Source: a virus. Taken from it: a stretch of 64,000 bases of DNA. Below, one piece after another: positions 53,440 to 62,553 of this stretch. Under the pieces are notes generated by a model. It saw nothing but the letters and a program-made list of their open reading frames with translations, ran no database searches and was not told the origin of the DNA. The position numbers and the translations under genes were made by a program. Positions within the stretch are counted from its first letter, which is position 1; every line of letters starts with the position of its first letter. The stretch spans positions 232,328 through 296,327 of IMG/VR virus record IMGVR_UViG_3300017991_005548; one strand, given 5' to 3'.

Positions 53440-55833
53440 ATGATCCTAGAGCAAACAAAAATATTAACTAATCGATACCCTCCAGAATATTTTTCTATGG
53501 ATTTAGATAACCGTGGATATCCACATCTTGTTTGGGTAGAGCAAAAGAATGGTCATTTCGATCTCATCTATAAATTCTGGAATGGACTCGACTGGGAATC
53601 TCTAGAAACAGAAGTTATCTATAGATCCGACGAAGACATCTCATATGTGAATTTGGTAATTGCAAGTGGGAAAGTCCTAATCATATTTTTGAAAAAATCT
53701 GATGAAAACTCGGTAATAGGATTTGTAAAAATCGATCAAGTTGTCGAAGAAATTATTGAATACGAAACGGGAGGCTTTGTAAACTGGGTTAGCCTTATAA
53801 CAGATACTACTGAAAAGAAAAGACCTTATGTAATTACTCATGAAGTATATGAATTCAAAGTTTATCAATTAACTGATGAAAATCTGATATTGAAGAGTTT
53901 ACAATCAAAGGTTCTTGACGATTTTGATAACATCAAGGTTTCAAATACAGTTGACAATTTTATTATTGCAATTAATGGTGAAGAAAGTATAGAGTTTAAT
54001 TTCTATGATTACACTTCCAATACTTGGGCCAATTCAAGTTTTATTGAACTTTCTAGTTCAGCAGTTGGTAATGTCGTTGATTTTGATGTTAAGGGGTTGG
54101 CATCATCTAGTAAGGCAGGATTCACGTTTTTAAGAAACGATACCGCAGATCAAATTTATTATGTTGTCTCTGATAGCTCAGGAACTGAAACCACTCTTGG
54201 GACAAACCCAATACACCAAGTCTCAACCAGTCTTACCGCGCCTAATGGTTTCTCAATAGGTGGATTCGTAAATGTAAGTTTATCATATGAAAGCGACTTT
54301 AAACCTAACATATTCGTCCTTGGAACTCAGAACATAAAACTTTCTTATAACGGTGAATGGAATTCTGATATCATAGGAGTCCCAACAAAATCAGAATCAA
54401 CAGTATTTATATTCAACTCATTTAATATTGTGACCGTCTCTAGTGGACAAATATACTTTTTCAATTTGGTTGATGACGCTATCGTTGGAGAGGAAGTCTT
54501 AATTTCTTTACTAAATGCAAAAGAGTTTATTGTCTCAGATTGGAAAAAAGGAGCACTCGTTCCTCAAGAGTTAAGTTTTGTCGATAATTATGACAATGAA
54601 GTTGGGGACATATTGAGGGATGCATTGTCTCCAATACTTGTGACAGCTTCAAATGAACATCCAGGTTATGCATCATCATCATCAACCTCATCAGAAAGTT
54701 CGCCAAGCTCTAGTTCGACATCGTCAACTTCTGATAGCTCACCAAGTTCAACATCATATAGCTCCATAAGTTCATTATCTATTAGTTCACAATCCGTTTC
54801 CGATAGCTCTTCATCTCAATCATTGTCCTCAAGTTCCTCAAGCTCATCAAGTGGAGGTTACTCCGAATCGTCATCATCTAGTGTTGGTTATTCTGAATCA
54901 TCATCATCTAGCATAGGGTTCTCTGAATCATCTAGTTCAATTTCCGAATCTTCAAGTGAAGGGTTCTCTGAATCATCCCCATCAAGCCAAGGAAATTCAG
55001 AATCATCTAGTTCATATTCTGAGTCCTCAAGTGGAGGTTATTCAGAATCGTCATCAACTGGAAATGTTCGTTTTGAATATTTGTTGTGTGACTTATTTAC
55101 GGAAAGTATAAGCTCAGAGTCGTCTAGCTCTGATCCGATGTCAAGTAGCTCTCAATCAATGAGTAGCAAATCTGAATCCAGCAGTTCTCAGAGTGAAAGT
55201 TCTCAATCTGAAAGCTCTCAATCTGAAAGCTCTAGTTCAGAAGCAATACTAGACAGTTCATCATCCTCTTCTTCTTCGTCTGATGGAGGAGTGCCAGCCG
55301 CAATCGAATGTACATTTAATCATGGATGGCCTGGATGTACTCTTACTGACCCAAAAGTTAACATAACACTTACTGGAATTAACTCTGGAAACTCTGATGG
55401 AGGAAGTGGGACTCCACTAGATCCATATTACAAAACATTCTTTGGATGTAATTTTACCAATGGTCAACCCCAAGAAATATGTGGAACATTTGGAAGCAAC
55501 GCAAGTTTAGAATACTGGAGCGTTACTGGTAGTCAAGAAAGATTAAGGTTGGAAGCTTGGGCCGTAAGTAGTCGTCATAGAGTAAATGTATATACCACAT
55601 CTATATGGAATCCGAATGGAATTTTTGAAAAATTCATAAATGGTGGAAATACATTCACTATAAATAACTGGAATGGGGACACCACACCTCCTAATGATGC
55701 TTATGTAACACCTACCAACTGGTCCATTGGTGGAGTTAAAATCTTAGATGAGCAATTTGGCTATGTTGTGAATACTGATGGAATAACCATTAGATGGGAC
55801 CGTGGAGCGAATGGATCTGGTCAAAGTTGGTAA
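53440..55833 (+). CDS. Fibre protein with propeller-like head, Ser linkers and unique tip domain
   Basis: The start codon directly follows the TAA of the upstream gene. Residues 1-405 are blade-like (DNRGYPHLVWVEQKNGHFDLIY, FWNGLDWES). Residues 407-540 are Ser-rich with SSSGGYSESS-type units, followed by the short module RFEYLLCDLFTESISSE (about 543-560), which is also present twice in the giant protein on the other strand; then a second Ser linker. The last 180 residues (618-797) are a Cys-containing beta domain (IECTFNHGWPGCTL, FFGCNFTNGQPQEICGTFG), probably the distal tip. No enzyme motif. It ends the fibre series and is followed by its own promoter-like region and the dehydrogenase. Confidence 0.8.
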   Translation: MILEQTKILTNRYPPEYFSMDLDNRGYPHLVWVEQKNGHFDLIYKFWNGLDWESLETEVIYRSDEDISYVNLVIASGKVLIIFLKKSDENSVIGFVKIDQVVEEIIEYETGGFVNWVSLITDTTEKKRPYVITHEVYEFKVYQLTDENLILKSLQSKVLDDFDNIKVSNTVDNFIIAINGEESIEFNFYDYTSNTWANSSFIELSSSAVGNVVDFDVKGLASSSKAGFTFLRNDTADQIYYVVSDSSGTETTLGTNPIHQVSTSLTAPNGFSIGGFVNVSLSYESDFKPNIFVLGTQNIKLSYNGEWNSDIIGVPTKSESTVFIFNSFNIVTVSSGQIYFFNLVDDAIVGEEVLISLLNAKEFIVSDWKKGALVPQELSFVDNYDNEVGDILRDALSPILVTASNEHPGYASSSSTSSESSPSSSSTSSTSDSSPSSTSYSSISSLSISSQSVSDSSSSQSLSSSSSSSSSGGYSESSSSSVGYSESSSSSIGFSESSSSISESSSEGFSESSPSSQGNSESSSSYSESSSGGYSESSSTGNVRFEYLLCDLFTESISSESSSSDPMSSSSQSMSSKSESSSSQSESSQSESSQSESSSSEAILDSSSSSSSSSDGGVPAAIECTFNHGWPGCTLTDPKVNITLTGINSGNSDGGSGTPLDPYYKTFFGCNFTNGQPQEICGTFGSNASLEYWSVTGSQERLRLEAWAVSSRHRVNVYTTSIWNPNGIFEKFINGGNTFTINNWNGDTTPPNDAYVTPTNWSIGGVKILDEQFGYVVNTDGITIRWDRGANGSGQSW

Positions 55834-55842
55834 TTCTTCCTG

Positions 55843-55848
55843 TATAAT
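55843..55848 (+). promoter_or_regulatory. -10 box upstream of the dehydrogenase gene
   Basis: A perfect TATAAT 34 bp before the ATG at 55882, followed by an AGGAG ribosome site. The best upstream match to a -35 is TGGTCA at 55818-55823 with 19-bp spacing, so the promoter is only tentative. Confidence 0.4.
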
Positions 55849-55881
55849 GTCAATGATACACCATTCTTAGGAGAATTTATA

Positions 55882-56721
55882 ATGAACGTAGGTATCGTTG
55901 GTCATGGTTTCGTAGGTAAGGCTTTAGATTTCGGCTTCAAAGATAATCACAATCTTTTTATATACGACAAATTCAAAGATCTTATGTCTTTGGAAGAAGT
56001 ACTTGAAAAGTCAGATGTAATTTTCTTCTGTCTTCCAACTCCATTTGATGAAGACTCAATGCATATCGATCTCACAATATATGATGAGGTTATTGAAGAA
56101 GCATCAAGATTAGTAAACAATAAACTCTTTGTTATTAAGTCAACGGTTGTTCCAGAAACAACAGCTAAATATCAAGAAATGTATCCAAACAATGAGTTCG
56201 CCTTCAACCCAGAATTCTTAACTGAAGCTCATGCAAATGAAGATTTTATCCATGCTAAAAGAATTGTCCTGGGTGGAAGCTCAATTGCTGTAAACATTCT
56301 CGAAAAGCTATATAGAGAATGCTGGTGTTTCAAAGAAACTCCGATCATCAAAATGAGTACAACAGAAGCAGAAGTTGTTAAGTATCAGGCCAATATCATT
56401 CTTGCCACAAGAGTCGCCATTTCAAATTACTTCTATGACATCTGTCAAGCAACCAATTCAAACTACAATAAAGTAAGAGAAGGGGTTATCACAGACACTA
56501 GAATTGGTGAGTCTCATTCCAAAGTCACTGAAGAACGTGGTTTCGGCGGGAAATGTTTTGTGAAAGACCTTGCCGCAATTATTGGTAAAGGTAACGATTT
56601 GGAGATAGACACTGCTCTTGTCCAAGAAGTCTTCGATTATAATAATAGAATCAGAAAGACCAAGGATTGGCAAGAGATCGCAGGAGCAACCTCTTCAGGC
56701 AAACAGTATAAACAAGAATAA
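55882..56721 (+). CDS. Short UDP-glucose/GDP-mannose dehydrogenase-like enzyme
   Basis: The family oxidises nucleotide sugars to uronic acids with two NAD+. The Rossmann start GIVGHGFVGKA (4-14), STVVPETT (87-94), FNPEFLTE (108-115), the Lys/Asn helix (Lys168, Asn171 in EVVKYQAN) and the catalytic Cys225 in GFGGKCFVKD are all present. At 279 residues it lacks most of the usual C-terminal UDP-sugar-binding domain (bacterial enzymes are about 390-450 residues), so substrate use may differ or it may be a phage-specific compact form. No other sugar gene is nearby. AGGAG precedes the start. It could modify fibre glycans or host surface sugars. Confidence 0.88.
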   Translation: MNVGIVGHGFVGKALDFGFKDNHNLFIYDKFKDLMSLEEVLEKSDVIFFCLPTPFDEDSMHIDLTIYDEVIEEASRLVNNKLFVIKSTVVPETTAKYQEMYPNNEFAFNPEFLTEAHANEDFIHAKRIVLGGSSIAVNILEKLYRECWCFKETPIIKMSTTEAEVVKYQANIILATRVAISNYFYDICQATNSNYNKVREGVITDTRIGESHSKVTEERGFGGKCFVKDLAAIIGKGNDLEIDTALVQEVFDYNNRIRKTKDWQEIAGATSSGKQYKQE

Positions 56722-56744
56722 TTTATTCTTCAAACAAGAATAGT

Positions 56745-57002
56745 TTATCCTTCGTGGTTGGACCTGGCTTTACTACCACAGAATTTGCAAACCGCATAAA
56801 ACTCGTAGATATCGCACAGTTCCATTTTTCTACCAAGCTCTTCATTGTATTCAACGATAGTACCATCCTTAGTGATTGTAAGGATAGTAGTGTTGTCCTC
56901 TACTGAGCACTCATGATTTTGACACCAATCAAGCATCTGAAAGAACCTATGAATATTTTCTTTCAAACCAAGACAAGTTAGATCACCTTTTATAACTATC
57001 AT
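56745..57002 (-). CDS. Small hypothetical protein with C-terminal CxxC
   Basis: This 85-residue protein has a GGGGG ribosome site ahead of its ATG. A first strand MIVIKGDLTCLGL, then CQNHEC, a hairpin (TILTITKDGTIVEYNEE) and a C-terminal CKFC are visible; the Cys and His residues might form a zinc site. No family recognised. It stands alone: the convergent dehydrogenase stops 23 bp away, and the next minus-strand gene ends about 100 bp upstream across a gap (57003-57104) with a TATTAT-like -10 and no firm promoter. Confidence 0.6.
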   Translation of the reverse strand: MIVIKGDLTCLGLKENIHRFFQMLDWCQNHECSVEDNTTILTITKDGTIVEYNEELGRKMELCDIYEFYAVCKFCGSKARSNHEG

Positions 57003-57104
57003 CTTAACCCCCTATAACGAAAAGACTGACACTATATAATACTGAAAAAGGACCTGCAAATCCTCTATTTTTTGTAAGTGTTTGAGGCTAAGATTGTACT
57101 AGAC

Positions 57105-57308
57105 TTAGGATCGTATACTTCTGTTATCTAGAACAGGGAAGGGAGGGTCTTTGAAAGGTTGTGGATCATCTACTTTACCAGAATACATAAAAGGTTCCCA
57201 TCCTCCACCACAATTCTCGCAGACAATCCATCGATCTTTTACGTTGATTTCATTCTGATAACCGCAATGCGGACATTCTTCCTTAAATGCTATTTTTATA
57301 ATTCTCAT
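57105..57308 (-). CDS. Zinc-ribbon protein
   Basis: The 67 residues contain two Cys pairs, CPHC (about 12-15) and CENC (about 30-33), spaced as in rubredoxin-like zinc ribbons, followed by a Pro-rich tail. The N-terminus MRIIKIAF belongs to the recurrent M-[K/R]-x-I-[K/R] group in this window. Zinc ribbons in small phage proteins commonly bind nucleic acid or partner proteins; the role here is unknown. It overlaps the upstream gene by 4 bp. Confidence 0.72.
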   Translation of the reverse strand: MRIIKIAFKEECPHCGYQNEINVKDRWIVCENCGGGWEPFMYSGKVDDPQPFKDPPFPVLDNRSIRS

Positions 57309-57589
57309 AAATACTTTTGATTCCTAAAACAAGTTTGTGGTGGAACGTTGGAAGTGTCATCATCTTCCTCATCGTTCTCTTGGCTTTGACCTGTATCATT
57401 CGCAGAAACTCGACCATCCCCAGATGGATAAGGATAACTCCCAGGTTCTTGACCAATTACATCACATCTCATGGAATGAGTTGGACTTTCTGAATTCCCA
57501 GACTTCTTTAACTGATACATCAAAGGAGTGAATCTCTCAAGATTCCTCTGATTCTCTTCTTCACTTCTGTCTGACAATTTGCTGGACAT
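57305..57589 (-). CDS. Hypothetical acidic, probably disordered protein
   Basis: The ATG at 57589 (94 residues, MSSKLSDRSEEENQ) is preferred over a GTG three codons earlier because it forms a TAATG overlap with the upstream stop and has AGGTGG ahead. The sequence is low in hydrophobic residues and rich in Ser, Gln, Asn, Glu and Asp (ENDEEDDDTSN), so probably unstructured. No family recognised. It is interlocked with both neighbours, which supports it as real. Confidence 0.6.
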   Translation of the reverse strand: MSSKLSDRSEEENQRNLERFTPLMYQLKKSGNSESPTHSMRCDVIGQEPGSYPYPSGDGRVSANDTGQSQENDEEDDDTSNVPPQTCFRNQKYL

Positions 57590-58296
57590 TAATACCACCT
57601 AAATACATCTATCATTTCTGATACATGATCAAATTGATAATTGTTATCTTCTGCACTAACACTTATATCACTAGCACCACTAGCGATTTCAATCATTCGT
57701 CTTATTTGGCTTCTTGTTGGCTTCCGATACCAATCAAAGCTAACATAATCCCCAGAAGGAGCATGCATTCTAATGGCTCCTGTCGCATACATAAACTGTC
57801 TCATCCCCATTGTCCCACCACTTAACTCATCAATATCCTGGGTAATCTCCCTATGATCAACATCTCTATTGTGACCAGTATAACTCATACTAAGGAGATC
57901 ACCATCTCTCATGATATATCCAGCTAGATTTGGATACTCAGTTCTAGGCCAAGCATCTATAGCATTCTCAATTTTTATTTGAAATGACTCATCAGATTTA
58001 GCTCTTTCCAAGATGTCTTGCTCCATCTGCTGTTCTTTTTCGTATTCCTTATTTCTTCTGTCAATTTCTTTCAAGGCAGGCGCTGTCAATATTTTTATTC
58101 GCTCAGAAAGTTCGTTAAGATATGATCGCATTTTTTCGACACGATTATTAAGAGTTGCTTCATCAAGATCTTTACGTTTCAGAATGTCAAGAAACTTTCC
58201 ACTTATATTGGTTTGCTGTTCTTTCAAAGCCTGATATTCTTCCCAGTCTTGATCTGACATGTAGGGTTTTAAACTGGCGACTCGTATTAATCTCAT
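57589..58296 (-). CDS. Coiled-coil protein with phage-type C-terminal domain
   Basis: Residues 1-8 (MRLIRVAS) carry the recurrent N-terminal motif. Residues 15-100 are charged heptad-like helix (RVEKMRSYLNELSERIKIL; RRNKEYEKEQQMEQDILERA). The C-terminal part (about 115-215) reads NLAGYIMRDGDLLSMSYTG, RDVDHREI, GG-x-MG-x-RQFMYATGAIRMHA and a final PTRSQIRRMIEIA helix. From memory this set (an A-Y-I-x(2)-DG start, D-H-R-E-I, then G-A-I-R) recurs in large phage and mobile-element proteins of unknown function. AAGGAG precedes the start. Confidence 0.65.
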   Translation of the reverse strand: MRLIRVASLKPYMSDQDWEEYQALKEQQTNISGKFLDILKRKDLDEATLNNRVEKMRSYLNELSERIKILTAPALKEIDRRNKEYEKEQQMEQDILERAKSDESFQIKIENAIDAWPRTEYPNLAGYIMRDGDLLSMSYTGHNRDVDHREITQDIDELSGGTMGMRQFMYATGAIRMHAPSGDYVSFDWYRKPTRSQIRRMIEIASGASDISVSAEDNNYQFDHVSEMIDVFRWY

Positions 58297-58297
58297 T

Positions 58298-58891
58298 TTA
58301 GAACTTGCTCCTTTTGATCATCTGCTCTCTTCGAAATTCCTCATGATCATTATGTCGTTCCATGTTCTTAATCTCTTCTTGTATTTCCCTAAAAGCCTTT
58401 TCAGCTTCTGCTCTAGCTTTTTCCTTGGCTTCCCTCTCTCTTTCCATATCAGCTTTTCTTTCAGACTCAACTTTTCTTTGCATAGCTTCTCTTCGCTTCG
58501 CTTCAGCCTTTATCCTTGCATCATCAAATTCGTTGTCAATTTCGTTGTCAATTTCGTCCTGAATAACTTCAATAGGATTTTTTTCAATCCTAACAACGAT
58601 ATTGCGATCACCTTCATCAAACATTCTTTGGACCCGAATTTTCAAGACCTTAAGTTCTATTTGTTGAGCTTTGATTTTTTCGTCTTGCTCTTTAAGAATT
58701 TGCCACTGAGAATCATCGTCATTAATCTTTTGCTTTATAAGCCTCAATTCAGTTTGATTACTTTGAATCGTTTCAATGTGTTTTTGAACCATTTCAAAAT
58801 ACTGAGCACCTATGAAACCAAGAAGCGCAAGAGTCAAAGAACCAATTGTACTCCAAACAGCAATAGTCTTTTTTGTAATCTCTATATTCAT
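58298..58891 (-). CDS. Membrane-anchored coiled-coil protein
   Basis: The 197 residues have one N-terminal membrane segment (10-29, hydrophobic with Gly/Leu/Ala), then a long charged helical region: about 35-95 heptad-like, then Arg/Lys/Glu/Ala-rich from 120 to the end (RKVESERKADMEREREAKEKA). This N-in, C-out layout resembles inner-membrane spanins or phage membrane-tethered coiled coils. A spanin role would need an outer-membrane lipoprotein partner; the only lipoprotein gene in the window is 14 kb away. Starts by ATGA overlap with the upstream gene. Confidence 0.7.
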   Translation of the reverse strand: MNIEITKKTIAVWSTIGSLTLALLGFIGAQYFEMVQKHIETIQSNQTELRLIKQKINDDDSQWQILKEQDEKIKAQQIELKVLKIRVQRMFDEGDRNIVVRIEKNPIEVIQDEIDNEIDNEFDDARIKAEAKRREAMQRKVESERKADMEREREAKEKARAEAEKAFREIQEEIKNMERHNDHEEFRREQMIKRSKF

Positions 58892-61800
58892 TCTTCTTCA
58901 ATAAACCCATTCTCTATAGCGTAGTCAGAACCTCGAACGATGTAAGTTTGGCCTCCACCCTTGATAAACTCAACTGATTGCGGATAAACCCGTCTATAAG
59001 CCAATCTAAGCAATGCAGGATCAAGTTCGTTAACATCTACATCAGACAACGCCTCTTTAGCAATCTGGGACGCTTTTTGTAAATCATAAAGAGTCATATA
59101 TGCTCTCACAGGTGCATAATCACCTTGCTCTCTACCTTCATAAGGTCTTTGAACTCTTCTTTGAGCATTCATGATTCTAAAACTACCATCTTGTTTTTTA
59201 AATCCGATTGTGAATCTTCTGGTTCCAAATCCCTCAATGATTCCTTCTACTTCCATAGCATCAATCAATTGGGGGGCTTGTCCGAATACTTTTCTTTTGT
59301 GTCTATCATACCAACTTTGTGACATTTTGTTCTCCTCATCATAAGTAAAATCAAATTCTAACTGGTTGTCGTCAGGTTGATGGCCTATATCTTGCCAAGC
59401 TTCTTTTTCACTTAGATCAATATTTAATTCTTGAGCCTTCTCTCTCAACGCATTTATAACTTCCCTATCTTCTCTAAATACTAGAGGAATGAAGTTAAGT
59501 GATCGTTCTATATCTGAATTCATATATCCAAAATACATATTTTTTAACTTATCATATTGCTCTTGGAATTTATCAGGGTACATCCTATAAGCTTCATTAA
59601 TGAATTGTGATTGCTTGTAAAAGTCAGAATAGCTATAAATTCTATAATCTTCATTAACTATTGTCTGCATAATAGGAATCATTAATTCAGCTAACCTTGG
59701 GTCAACTGAACTTAACTCTTTCCCTGTGAGAGGAGTCGAATTCCTATATCCCCCCATCCATGCCCTACAAATAACTTCTGCGGTGTGTTTCATCAATTCA
59801 GGATCATTGATTACGAAATTAGGCACACGACCAAATATTGCCTTCGTTTTCTCAACATCTCCAACACTTTGCCAATATTGAGAAACATGTCGTTTATATG
59901 ATGCTTTTGCATTAGCCAAAGCTTTGTCATAGAAATGTTCGTCATCCTTATATCTCTCTACAGAAGAATCAAATTGTATGAGTCCTTCCATGTCGGAAAA
60001 ACCCAAACGCTGAACTATATTTGCTTTGGTAGCCTCATGATAGAACTCTTCTTGCATTCTGATCTTCTCAGGAGCAGTATCATACACCTTAGGGCTAACG
60101 TCCCAAAGATATTGTTTCCAATCATCCAAAGTGCCTATTCTGGCTTTTACAATATCTGGATCTTCTCTAAGATGATAAGGGACTTTTTCGAATTCATATG
60201 GCCTTTTCTGCATCCATTCGATCCAATATTGACGAAACATCTCTTCATATTTCTCTACTAATTTCTCATCATCTTCACTTTCATATAATTCATGTTCATC
60301 TCTCATTTCTTCTACAATGTCAAGCATGTAATGAATGTTCTCAGGTTTCTCTTCTATGTATTGATCAATAAACCTGATAATAAAAGCCTTGTTGTTCTCA
60401 ATGAAATTAGAATGAGAATTTATGACCTTAAACCACTCTTCTTCAAGTATAAGGTCTGGATCTGATATGATGGCTCTTTGCAATATTTCGTCATCAACTT
60501 GTTCAAGAATCTTCTCGTAAAAATAATCAAGATGACGTTCACTATATATGTAATGTTTTGCTTCCGTAAAGTTGTCAAAGTCTTGTAAAGTGTAATTAAC
60601 CCAAGCACTGACATACCAATTGTCATCATCATCTGCATAATCACTATAGAGATATTCGGCAATTTCACTTGGAGCCTCATTGATTTTGGTTGGATCTTCA
60701 TATATTTCGTCATTCCAAGCGTTTTCCCACTCGGAACGACAATCTGTGTAGTCATCCCAGTCAGCGAGGTACGTATTCTCACGTAAAAAACTTTCTACCT
60801 CTTCATAACGATCCTTAGGATCTACAGTTACATAACTATGCCAATAATCTGCAAGATTACTTTTGATATGATCAATAAAAGTTTCGTCATAGAATGAATC
60901 TGGCAATTCCTTATCTTCTAAATAATCTTCATGTTCTGGGTCCTTGTCTTTCTTGTACATTTCATCTAACTGTTCTTGACTCAGATCGACAAGTTCTTCA
61001 AATCTATACTCGTCATCATATGGCCCAGAAGAACCATCATAAAAATGATTATTAAGTATGTCACCTGGATTCTCATTTCCTTCCTCAATCGTTTCAAAAT
61101 CAAGTATGGCTTCATAAGCTTGGTCTTCCCTTGCTTTTTGAATTATCTCCTGATCCATGAATTTTTCAACCTTATAATGAATCAAAGCACCTACCCATGG
61201 TTTTTCTTTCACATATGGTTCAAGAAAACGGGCATAAGCCATCGCATATGGTTCAAGGTTAAAGAAACTGTGTTTAGTTTCCCCTGCCAATCCAGATAGG
61301 ACAGGTACATGGGATTTGGGGGCATTGATAAAAGAGTTATACACACTATCTAAACTCTTTTTATCCAACCTTGGCTTAATTTCTTGGGGACATTCATTGT
61401 ATAAGCTGGGAGCAGAAGTCCAAAAATTAGGTGGTTTCAGTTCAGCATTTTGTATTTTAGTGTTCCAATACAAAGCGGCAAGATCTAAAAACTCTGGTTG
61501 TTTTTGCCGTTCTCTAGAAAGCATCTCAAAAGTTTCTGGCTTCTCCAAAAACTCTACCTTAAACTCATCAATGAAATTTGGATCATTATCTAATCTGTCA
61601 TTCAGTAATTTCGCATCCAAAAGTTGTTTGTAATGATGAGACTCTTTATCAAATCCTTTTTTATCAATAAGCTTGAGTATCTCTTCCCAATAATCAAATG
61701 GTCTTTTATTATGGTCACCTTGAATTTCTTGAATACGATCCCCTTCAAAACGAATAGCGACTCTAGCTTCTTTGTCTTTTATTAAAAGCCAAAAGTCACC

Positions 61801-62553
61801 TTTAGAAAGATAAGGTCTTGCCATACTATCTCCAGTACACCATCCTCTTGGTACACTAAGGTTCTTCAGCTTTTGGACATTCTCATCAAAGTTATCTGGA
61901 TCATTTTTCGCTGAAGGTATTCTAATCCAGCCATCCTCTTCATCCGTTTGAAATTTTTCCAAGTCCTGTGATTCAACTTTAGTCAACGCCCTTTTATACG
62001 CCTTCATAATATTAATGGGGCCAGTGTCATCACCAACATCCCCAAAAACATTAGCAAGGGCCAAAGCATTATGACCGATGATTGGTCTTCTTGTATCAGA
62101 AGGAGAAGAGTCAAAAAGTGGTTTTAGAACCATGTAAATGAATGCTGGGCGTTTGGCATACTCGTCATTCTCTTTTGTCATGTAATTCCACCAAAGCTCA
62201 AAGGCTTCTTTCTTTCTCTTGTTAATGGGTTCAATGATTGCATCTTTTGCAGACTGAACATCTCTCTTTACCAACCTTGCCGCCCTTTGGACATCAGGAT
62301 TATCCATGTTTCTCTCAAATTCTCTTTCGAGATCAATATCTTTAATGAAATGATTGCTTTCACTTTTCGGATCGAAAGCTTCCTTCACTTTGGGTAAAAG
62401 AGTCCCACTAATAAAGTTATTGATGTCTTCCTGGGATTTTATCTGATTCCAAGGGACAAGATTCTCATACTTCCTAATAAAAGTTTTTAGATAAGGATCG
62501 TCTATTTTGTAACGAATTATCTTATCTCTCGCTGATGCAAATATAAATTTCAT
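58888..62553 (-). CDS. PcfJ-like 1221-residue protein of unknown function
   Basis: The protein begins MKFIFASA (recurrent N-terminal motif). Residues about 205-282 contain a segment (GWIRIPS, then WCTGDSMARPYLSKGDFWLL and VAIRFEGDRIQEIQGDHNKRP) that resembles the core of PcfJ-like proteins: W/H-C-x-G, a strand pair, then I-x-E-I-Q-G-x(2)-N. PcfJ proteins are encoded by plasmids, phages and mobile elements, and their biochemistry is not known. The long middle (300-1000) is acidic, Tyr/Asp/Glu-rich and helical, with repeated 60-residue-scale units. The C-terminus (about 1080-1221) is a separate mixed domain. It is coupled by ATGA overlaps to both neighbours. No capsid or enzyme signature. Confidence 0.7.
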   Translation of the reverse strand: MKFIFASARDKIIRYKIDDPYLKTFIRKYENLVPWNQIKSQEDINNFISGTLLPKVKEAFDPKSESNHFIKDIDLEREFERNMDNPDVQRAARLVKRDVQSAKDAIIEPINKRKKEAFELWWNYMTKENDEYAKRPAFIYMVLKPLFDSSPSDTRRPIIGHNALALANVFGDVGDDTGPINIMKAYKRALTKVESQDLEKFQTDEEDGWIRIPSAKNDPDNFDENVQKLKNLSVPRGWCTGDSMARPYLSKGDFWLLIKDKEARVAIRFEGDRIQEIQGDHNKRPFDYWEEILKLIDKKGFDKESHHYKQLLDAKLLNDRLDNDPNFIDEFKVEFLEKPETFEMLSRERQKQPEFLDLAALYWNTKIQNAELKPPNFWTSAPSLYNECPQEIKPRLDKKSLDSVYNSFINAPKSHVPVLSGLAGETKHSFFNLEPYAMAYARFLEPYVKEKPWVGALIHYKVEKFMDQEIIQKAREDQAYEAILDFETIEEGNENPGDILNNHFYDGSSGPYDDEYRFEELVDLSQEQLDEMYKKDKDPEHEDYLEDKELPDSFYDETFIDHIKSNLADYWHSYVTVDPKDRYEEVESFLRENTYLADWDDYTDCRSEWENAWNDEIYEDPTKINEAPSEIAEYLYSDYADDDDNWYVSAWVNYTLQDFDNFTEAKHYIYSERHLDYFYEKILEQVDDEILQRAIISDPDLILEEEWFKVINSHSNFIENNKAFIIRFIDQYIEEKPENIHYMLDIVEEMRDEHELYESEDDEKLVEKYEEMFRQYWIEWMQKRPYEFEKVPYHLREDPDIVKARIGTLDDWKQYLWDVSPKVYDTAPEKIRMQEEFYHEATKANIVQRLGFSDMEGLIQFDSSVERYKDDEHFYDKALANAKASYKRHVSQYWQSVGDVEKTKAIFGRVPNFVINDPELMKHTAEVICRAWMGGYRNSTPLTGKELSSVDPRLAELMIPIMQTIVNEDYRIYSYSDFYKQSQFINEAYRMYPDKFQEQYDKLKNMYFGYMNSDIERSLNFIPLVFREDREVINALREKAQELNIDLSEKEAWQDIGHQPDDNQLEFDFTYDEENKMSQSWYDRHKRKVFGQAPQLIDAMEVEGIIEGFGTRRFTIGFKKQDGSFRIMNAQRRVQRPYEGREQGDYAPVRAYMTLYDLQKASQIAKEALSDVDVNELDPALLRLAYRRVYPQSVEFIKGGGQTYIVRGSDYAIENGFIEEE

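Noticed and set aside
29464-55833. Diversity-generating retroelement acting on the fibre genes
   Set aside because: No reverse transcriptase, template repeat or variable-repeat pair was found; variation here looks like tandem-repeat change.
56714-56730. AAGAATAA/TTATTCTT inverted repeat after the dehydrogenase stop
   Set aside because: Nearly all A/T stem with a one-base centre and no T-run; not a credible terminator.
57049-57064. Short hairpin AGGA/TCCT with T-run as terminator after the zinc-ribbon gene
   Set aside because: Only four base pairs with an 8-base loop; too weak to call.
58343-58924. Plus-strand 193-codon frame with many hydrophobic residues
   Set aside because: Antisense to the charged coiled-coil gene; the Phe/Leu/Ser-rich product is the expected complement of Lys/Glu codons.
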